From Armatimonadota bacterium (GTDB lineage Bacteria; Armatimonadota; UBA5829), in the NCBI GenBank assembly GCA_023474015.1, contig JAMCYN010000070.1, forward strand, positions 1-8,433: a stretch of DNA of 8,433 nt. Reading direction: 5' to 3'. The position numbers and the translations under genes were made by a program. A model generated the notes under the pieces. The model worked only from the letters and a program-made list of their open reading frames with translations, did not search any database and was not told the DNA's origin. Each line of letters opens with the position of its first letter. Within the stretch, counting starts at the first letter, position 1. Positions 3,604 through 8,433 of this stretch are shown here, piece after piece.

Positions 3604-6130
3604 GCTTCGCCAGCTCAAACCAGAGCACACTCGCCAGTCCCGCGCCCACGCATAGCGCAACCTCGAGCGGGCTTATCATGCTGAAGCGGAACATGTGGCT
3701 CAGGAACGGTACGTAGAGCACCAGGCCGAGGAACGTGAAAGCCCCGCCGACAACCCACCACATGGGCCGGTTGCGTGTGCGCAGCGTGGCGACAATGCTC
3801 CTCGACCAGGAGACGTTGGTCAGTATCAGCGCCAGGTTCGCCACGATCAGGCTTGTGAACGCCATTGTGCGAATTTCCTCTCCAGCCCGCCCCGTGAACC
3901 GCCCGGCAATGAATACCACCAGGCTCACGAACAGGATGCTTAGGCCCTGAATCAGGCTCATAACCACTGTTCTTCTATCGAAAATCGACTCTTCGGGGTC
4001 GCGCGGCGGGCGTTTCATCACGTCGGCCTCCCCGGGCTCGGCCTCGAACACCGTGGAGCAGGCCGGATCGATTATCAGTTCCATGAACACGATGTGTATC
4101 GGCAGCAGGATCAGCGGCCAGTCCGCCGCCACGGGAATCAGGGAAAGCCCGGCGATGGGCACGTGGATCGCGAATATGTAGGCCATCGCTTTTCTCAGGT
4201 TATCGAAGATCCTTCGGCCCATGCGAATCGCGGAGACGATGGAGGAGAAATCATCATCCAGCAGCACCAGCCCGGCGGCTTCGCGCGCCACGTCGGTCCC
4301 ACGTCCTCCCATCGCCACGCCTATGTCCGAGGCCTTCAGCGCGGGCGCGTCATTGACACCGTCGCCCGTCATCGCGACCACTTCTCCGTTAGCCTTGAGC
4401 GCCTGAACGAGCCGGAGCTTCTGCTCGGGAACGACCCTCGCGAACACGTTGGCGCTTCCGATGCGCGCCCGCAACTCAGAGTCGCTCATGGCGTCCAGCT
4501 CATCGCCCGAGATGATTGCCTCAGGGTAGGCAAGGCCGATTTGCGACGCTATGTTGCGCGCGGTCGCGGGGTAGTCCCCGGTTATCATCACCACCCTGAT
4601 GCCCGCCTCATGGCACTCCCGTATGGCGGCGGGGACCGAAGGACGCACGGGGTCGACAAGTCCGACGAGACCGACAAACTCGAACCAAAAATCGTGCTGC
4701 TCATCAGGCAGCTCATCGGTCTGGGTGAAGTATGCACTGGCGACGCCAAGCACGCGAAGACCATTACTAGCCATCACGGCGATCTGCTCGGATAGCGCTT
4801 CTTTCTGGGTCTGATCGAAGTGACAAAGATCAGCGATGGCTTCCGGAGCACCCTTCGCGGCGATTACGTAACCCTCTCCCTTAGTGGACCGCCAGACGTG
4901 CGACATCGCCAACAGTTCTTTTGAGAGCGGGTATTGCTGAACCAGGACCCAGTCGCGGTGAATGTGTTCGGTCCTCGCTAGATGCTCCTTGCCGAGCCTG
5001 TGAAACGCCTTTCCATGGGGGTCGAACGGGTCCCTTTGGCTTGCCAATATGCTGAACTCGACAAGGGAGTGGAACTCTTCGGGCAGCGCCTGCTTCTCGC
5101 CGTGGTCGATGCGCAGGTGCTTGCCGTCGGCATAGAGTTCTCCGACGGTCATCTGGTTAAGGGTAATCGTGCCGGTCTTATCGACGCAAAGCACTGTGGC
5201 CGAGCCGAGTGTCTCAACAGCGGGCATGCGCCTCGTAAGGACCTGTTTTCGAGATATTCGCCACGCGCCGAGTGCCAGAAATATCGTCAGAACAACCGGA
5301 AATTCCTCCGGCAGCAATGCCATGGCAAGGGCGACTCCGGCAAGAAACCCCTGCAGCCAATCGCCTCTTGTAAACCCGTAGGCGATGACCACCCCGGCGC
5401 TCAAGGATCCGCCCGCGATTGCAATGTTGCGTACCAGCTTCGCGGTTTGCTTCTCCAGCGTGGTCTTTTCTACTTCAAGCGTCCGCAGAGACCGGCCGAT
5501 CCTACCTATCTCCGTGTGAGTCCCAGTTTTCCGGACCTCCATGAGCGCCAGGCCCTGGACTACCAGGGTCCCCGAATACACGAACGGCTCGTCGTCGCCA
5601 CCGGGCCGCTGATCGCCCGCGCGCCCGTCCCAGTCACACTTGCGCACCGGCGCCGACTCTCCGGTCAGCAGCGATTCATCGACGGTCAGGTTGATCGACG
5701 ACAGCACGATCCCGTCAGCCGGGACCCGGTCCCCTTCCGCGATGATAACCGAGTCGCCGCGCACGACCTCTCGGCCCGGAATGCGTTTCTCATCGCCTCC
5801 GCGTATCACGCGTGCCCGTGGGCTCGACAAATTACGCAAAGCCTGGAGCGCGTTTTCCGTCTTACGCTCTTGGTTCAGAGTGATACCGATCACCACAAAC
5901 ACGAATCCAAGCAGCAGCAAAGCCTCCTGCACATCACCCAGCAGAAGGTAAATAATGCCGCCGGCGACCAGCAGCACGAACATCGGCTGACGAACAACCT
6001 CGGCCGCGATGGCGAAGATACCGCGCGGTTTGGCCGACGGCAACTCGTTCGGGCCGTCAGCCGCGAATATTCGTTCCGCCTCGACCTGGGCAAGACCCTT
6101 TACACCTCTTAAATCGAAGCCGTTAGCCAC
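3581..6130 (-). CDS. P-type cation-transporting ATPase (P2-like, substrate unclear)
   Basis: An 849-residue membrane pump coupling ATP hydrolysis to cation transport through a phospho-aspartate intermediate. An N-terminal cation-ATPase domain (to about 45, PNELPSAKPRG) precedes M1-M2 (about 47-85). The A domain carries TGES at 156-159, and M3-M4 span about 235-290 with PEEFP at 274-278. The phosphorylation site is DKTGT (D317). KGAPE (426-430) is in the N domain. TGD (517-519) and GDGVND (589-594) complete the P domain, and six C-terminal helices (M5-M10) follow from about 650. All catalytic motifs are intact. The ion site is atypical: M4 has PEEFP, not PEGLP; M5 has H656 and I659 where SERCA has N768 and E771; M6 has E684-L-I-I-D688 where SERCA has NLVTD. 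Calcium is therefore not assured, and the substrate may be another cation. The GTG start at 6130 has GGAGAG six bases upstream. Confidence 0.93.
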   Translation of the reverse strand: MANGFDLRGVKGLAQVEAERIFAADGPNELPSAKPRGIFAIAAEVVRQPMFVLLVAGGIIYLLLGDVQEALLLLGFVFVVIGITLNQERKTENALQALRNLSSPRARVIRGGDEKRIPGREVVRGDSVIIAEGDRVPADGIVLSSINLTVDESLLTGESAPVRKCDWDGRAGDQRPGGDDEPFVYSGTLVVQGLALMEVRKTGTHTEIGRIGRSLRTLEVEKTTLEKQTAKLVRNIAIAGGSLSAGVVIAYGFTRGDWLQGFLAGVALAMALLPEEFPVVLTIFLALGAWRISRKQVLTRRMPAVETLGSATVLCVDKTGTITLNQMTVGELYADGKHLRIDHGEKQALPEEFHSLVEFSILASQRDPFDPHGKAFHRLGKEHLARTEHIHRDWVLVQQYPLSKELLAMSHVWRSTKGEGYVIAAKGAPEAIADLCHFDQTQKEALSEQIAVMASNGLRVLGVASAYFTQTDELPDEQHDFWFEFVGLVGLVDPVRPSVPAAIRECHEAGIRVVMITGDYPATARNIASQIGLAYPEAIISGDELDAMSDSELRARIGSANVFARVVPEQKLRLVQALKANGEVVAMTGDGVNDAPALKASDIGVAMGGRGTDVAREAAGLVLLDDDFSSIVSAIRMGRRIFDNLRKAMAYIFAIHVPIAGLSLIPVAADWPLILLPIHIVFMELIIDPACSTVFEAEPGEADVMKRPPRDPEESIFDRRTVVMSLIQGLSILFVSLVVFIAGRFTGRAGEEIRTMAFTSLIVANLALILTNVSWSRSIVATLRTRNRPMWWVVGGAFTFLGLVLYVPFLSHMFRFSMISPLEVALCVGAGLASVLWFELAKLVMAREP

Positions 6131-6164
6131 CGATTTCTCTCCAAAAGCGCACGCCGTACTACTC

Positions 6165-6192
6165 GTTATACTCCTCTCAAGAGGATACTCAA
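6165..6192 (-). promoter_or_regulatory. ATPase promoter with a dyad in the spacer
   Basis: Read on the minus strand: TTGAGT (6192-6187), a 16-base spacer and TATAAC (6170-6165), with transcription expected near 6157 and a leader of about 27 bases. The spacer is almost filled by TCCTCT-CA-AGAGGA (plus strand 6172-6185), a 6-2-6 dyad. A regulator bound between -35 and -10 could control the pump, but no candidate regulator gene is adjacent. Confidence 0.5.
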
Positions 6193-6242
6193 TCGGCGAT
6201 CTTCGCTAGGGAAAGACATTATGGGACGGTTGGGGTGAAAAG

Positions 6243-6341
6243 CAATGAGGGTCGCAACCCGAAGTCGTCGAGTATCAGCAAATCGCGGGAAGCTACTTTT
6301 CGCATAACTCCGGCAAACGATCTATAGGCTCTGGATGCGCG
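6243..6341 (-). pseudogene. Remnant of an IS21-type IstB transposition ATPase
   Basis: About 33 codons on the minus strand read RASRAYRSFAGVMRKVAS and then RDLLILDDFGLRPSL. This matches the segment of IstB helper ATPases leading into the Walker B motif (LLILDD) and the family's following FGL-x-P. Neither the Walker A region nor the rest of IstB is present: upstream in this frame lies the antisense-shifted end of the mutase gene, and the frame stops soon after at 6219. No istA or terminal inverted repeats are visible. It is best read as a small scar of an old insertion. A chance match is possible, but the run of agreeing residues makes that less likely. Confidence 0.5.
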
Positions 6342-6390
6342 CAATTCCGCAACAGTCGGTGAGTCGGATAGGCCGAGAAGACCGTTTTGG

Positions 6391-7770
6391 TCAAGAGACA
6401 CTCGTGCGCATTTTTGAATGGGCCAAGTATTCGCCGACCTTCTTCGCCAATTCCGGGACCGGGGCAACGAACCGCCGAACAAGCTCGTCAAGATGAGCCT
6501 CTTCGCTACATTCGAATCGCAAAGTGATTAGGGGTTCCGTCACGGATTCCCGCGCCAGTGCCCAGTCACGACCAAAATTGACTCTGACCCCGTCCAACAG
6601 CGATACGTCATCTTTCGAAAACGAAGAGGCGATCCTATCCAGAATTGCGCGGCGGTCTCCGTGGAAAGGTATGCGAATGTCGGGAGTGGTGACGAGCCTC
6701 GGGATCGACGCAGTAAGGTCGGAGACTTTGGCTCGAGACGCCTCGACAATATGAGCCATCCAAACCGCGGTGTGCAACCCGTCATCGCCACCGTTGAGGT
6801 GGCCGAAGAAGTAATGCCCACTAATCTCTGCACCGAAAACCGCCATTTCGCGGATCATCCGTGTCTTGATGAATGTATGCCCCGATCGCTCCGGCAGCGC
6901 GACACCGCCGATGCTTTCCACAAACTCCGGCAGGATCGAGGAAGACTTGATATCATAAACGACCCTCCCTCGCTCATGCTGGCCCAGGAAATGCTTACAC
7001 AATATGATGGCAGCGTGTTCCGCGGGGACATATTCTCCACGTTCATCAATAAACGCGACTCGATCCCCATCTCCGTCAAAGGCGACGCCTAAGTGCGCTT
7101 GATTCTGAGGTACGAAGCGAGCAAGGGCACGCAGATTCGAGGGCTCGGCGGAATTGGGCAACCTGTTCGGAAATGTCCCATCCGGTTCACAGAAGAGCTC
7201 CAGTACGGTGTACCCCTGTCTTCTCATCAGCGCGGGAGCGATCCTGGAGTAACAGCCGTTGCCGCAGTCGAGCGCAACACGAAATTCACCACCGCGCGTA
7301 TGAGATGGTAGGGTCTCCTCAAGAAACCTCTCGTAGTCGGGAATAATCTCCAGAGTGCGCATATCGCCTTCGACACTCGACGGCATCGCCTGGTCCACCA
7401 GGAACCGAATTTCACTCAATTGCTCCTCTGTAATCGGCAGTTCGTTCAGGACAATCTTGAAACCATTGTATGCCGGGGGGTTGTGAGATGCGGTTACCAT
7501 CACTCCGGGGACGATTCCAAGATGCTGCCTGGCGAAATAGAATGCAGGTGTCGGCACGATGCCGATATCGACGACTTTTCCTCCGCCTGCCACCAGACCC
7601 GAGATCAAAGACGCCTTGAGCGCGGGAGTGCTCGTGCGAACATCGCCGCCGACGATTATCGGTCCACCGCCCAACACCGTTGATACCGCGCGCCCAATGG
7701 CGTGGGCGGTCTGATCGGTCAGATCTTTTCCGTAAACCCCTCGGACGTCACACGACTGAAAGATGCTCAT
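6391..7770 (-). CDS. Phosphomannomutase/phosphoglucomutase (alpha-D-phosphohexomutase)
   Basis: Interconverts hexose 6-phosphates and 1-phosphates (mannose and/or glucose), supplying precursors for nucleotide sugars, polysaccharides and glycoproteins. The 459-residue length fits the ManB/AlgC type. All four domains are recognisable: catalytic phosphoserine S95 in TASHNPPAYNGFK; metal-binding loop DGDGD (232-236) in AFDGDGDRVAF; sugar-specificity loop GAEISGHYFF (313-322, containing the E-x-S-G-H motif); and the C-terminal phosphate-binding loop RESVTEP (408-414). The early CDVRGVYGKDL segment is the usual N-terminal substrate loop. The ATG at 7770 has GGAGAAAG about seven bases upstream and overlaps by four bases (ATGA) the stop of the preceding FGGY-like frame, suggesting translational coupling in one operon. 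Substrate preference between mannose and glucose cannot be read from the sequence. Confidence 0.94.
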   Translation of the reverse strand: MSIFQSCDVRGVYGKDLTDQTAHAIGRAVSTVLGGGPIIVGGDVRTSTPALKASLISGLVAGGGKVVDIGIVPTPAFYFARQHLGIVPGVMVTASHNPPAYNGFKIVLNELPITEEQLSEIRFLVDQAMPSSVEGDMRTLEIIPDYERFLEETLPSHTRGGEFRVALDCGNGCYSRIAPALMRRQGYTVLELFCEPDGTFPNRLPNSAEPSNLRALARFVPQNQAHLGVAFDGDGDRVAFIDERGEYVPAEHAAIILCKHFLGQHERGRVVYDIKSSSILPEFVESIGGVALPERSGHTFIKTRMIREMAVFGAEISGHYFFGHLNGGDDGLHTAVWMAHIVEASRAKVSDLTASIPRLVTTPDIRIPFHGDRRAILDRIASSFSKDDVSLLDGVRVNFGRDWALARESVTEPLITLRFECSEEAHLDELVRRFVAPVPELAKKVGEYLAHSKMRTSVS

Positions 7771-8183
7771 ACAACACTTTCTCCGGATCGAGCCGACTGT
7801 GTATGTAATGCACGAGAGGGATTGCTTAGGTACGCTCCCGCTCGCCTTGCCTCGTCACACATTGCCACGATGTTTTCCGGCGCGCACATCGTCTTGGGAG
7901 CCGAAGGGCAGCACATGCTGCGTATAGATCGCGCCCCAGAATGATATAACGCCCTGACATGAGAATAGATAGACTCGTATGCGTCCAGTCTTTCTTGATA
8001 CTGCTCGGCAACAGGGTCATTCGGAACAGCGCTGTTGCGCACTTTCACCAGCTCTTTCGAGACTTCCGCGGATTCATATATACCTGCTCCAACTCCCGCC
8101 GATATGGCGGCTCCCAGCGCCGGGGCTTCAGGTGTTTGCATAGCCATCAGCGGTCTGTTCACTATATTTGCCCTTACCTGCAG
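7767..8183 (-). pseudogene. FGGY sugar-kinase C-terminal fragment with an unrelated tail
   Basis: From 8183 to about 7944 this frame reads as the last part of an FGGY-family carbohydrate kinase C-terminal domain (LQVRANIVNRP, then EAPALGAAISAGVGAGIYES and the family-type end YQERLDAYESIYSHV). The N-terminal domain, the ATP-site motifs and most of the C-terminal domain are missing. The homologous part starts two bases after the stop of the neighbouring kinase end, in a different frame. No good ribosome site precedes any start in it. After the family's usual end the frame continues about 55 residues with no recognisable similarity and stops inside the ATGA overlap with the mutase start. I read it as a remnant left by deletion between two tandem paralogues. 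A short functional protein or a sequencing indel are alternatives. Confidence 0.6.
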
Positions 8184-8184
8184 A

Positions 8185-8433
8185 TCAGCAGTAACCGAAC
8201 TTCGAGCATGTCTCTCGGAAATTCCCGTACAACTCATCGTAAACGCTCGCCTTCGCCGGAGACGGTTCGCACTCGTCCGCGATGCGCACCATACTTGCCA
8301 CCGCAGCCTCCACTGAATGGAAGACCGTCTTCGACGCGGCGCCGACAGCCGCCCCCATAGCGCATTCAGTCACTGCAGGGCGCACGATGCGCTTGTTGAG
8401 AATATTCGCGCGTATTTGCATCCACTCCAAGCT
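8185..8433 (-). CDS. FGGY-family carbohydrate kinase, C-terminal end (partial)
   Basis: About 82 C-terminal codons of a sugar kinase (xylulokinase/gluconokinase superfamily), which phosphorylates a sugar or polyol with ATP. The gene continues beyond the right edge. Visible are LEWMQIRANILNKR, the small-residue segment CAMGAAVGAAS that matches the family's ALGAA motif, a helix with HSVEAAVASMV, and the terminal YDELYGNFRE helix typical of the family's end. It stops at TGA 8185-8187. The sugar cannot be told from this part. It lies upstream of the phosphohexomutase on the same strand, consistent with a sugar-utilisation operon. Confidence 0.75.
   Translation of the reverse strand, partial: SLEWMQIRANILNKRIVRPAVTECAMGAAVGAASKTVFHSVEAAVASMVRIADECEPSPAKASVYDELYGNFRETCSKFGYC

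Noticed and set aside
4094..4795. A 233-codon plus-strand frame inside the ATPase region
   Set aside because: Same reason: antisense shadow of the ATPase with low-complexity composition and no ribosome site.
4982..6112. A 376-codon open frame on the plus strand opposite the ATPase
   Set aside because: It is antisense to a P-type ATPase with all motifs intact, is rich in Arg/His/Gln, and has no recognisable domain. It is a by-product of the codon use of the real gene.
1..8433. CRISPR array, tRNA, rRNA, attachment site or replication origin
   Set aside because: No regularly spaced repeats, cloverleaf-like folds, rRNA-like tracts or clusters of DnaA-box-like sites were seen by eye.

Overview
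This is a bacterial chromosome window of moderately high G+C. It has sigma-70-type promoters (TTGACA/TATAAT-like), Shine-Dalgarno sites, ATG/GTG/TTG starts and a Sec signal peptide on one product. The gene set (GreA, NikR, a secreted cyclophilin, a P2-like P-type ATPase, an alpha-D-phosphohexomutase, FGGY sugar kinases) does not fix the phylum. A deep-branching Gram-positive-like or environmental lineage is possible, but that is a guess. I see no tRNA, rRNA, CRISPR array or intact mobile element.

Left part, plus strand. A Cas4/AddB-like PD-(D/E)XK protein with a four-cysteine Fe-S signature comes first (likely TTG start at 150, end 1112). A 646-base gap without a confident gene follows. It is not empty: an almost perfect promoter (1168-1196) leads into about 180 bases that fold into a multi-helix RNA with a three-way junction and a possible pseudoknot (about 1203-1383). 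This is the most interesting element of the window. A doubtful small minus-strand ORF and the greA promoter with a hairpin-bearing leader fill the rest of the gap. greA (1759-2241) ends at a strong intrinsic terminator. nikR (2395-2814) follows, with a 28-bp near-perfect palindrome over its own -10 element. Next is a separately promoted, exported cyclophilin (2925-3515).

Right part, minus strand. A large P-type cation ATPase (6130 to 3581) converges on the cyclophilin gene. Its promoter has a short dyad filling the -35/-10 spacer. Upstream of it is a small piece of an IS21-type IstB ATPase frame, then a complete phosphomannomutase/phosphoglucomutase (7770 to 6391). Its start overlaps by four bases the stop of a frame carrying the C-terminal part of an FGGY sugar kinase. 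Directly before that lies the C-terminal end of a second, diverged FGGY kinase, which runs off the right edge. The kinase/mutase block therefore looks like a sugar-phosphate operon in which a tandem kinase pair has been partly deleted.

Functionally, the window mixes transcription-elongation control (GreA), nickel homeostasis (NikR), extracytoplasmic protein folding, ion transport and sugar activation. These look like independent short transcription units rather than one system, and the only clear operon is the minus-strand kinase/mutase block.
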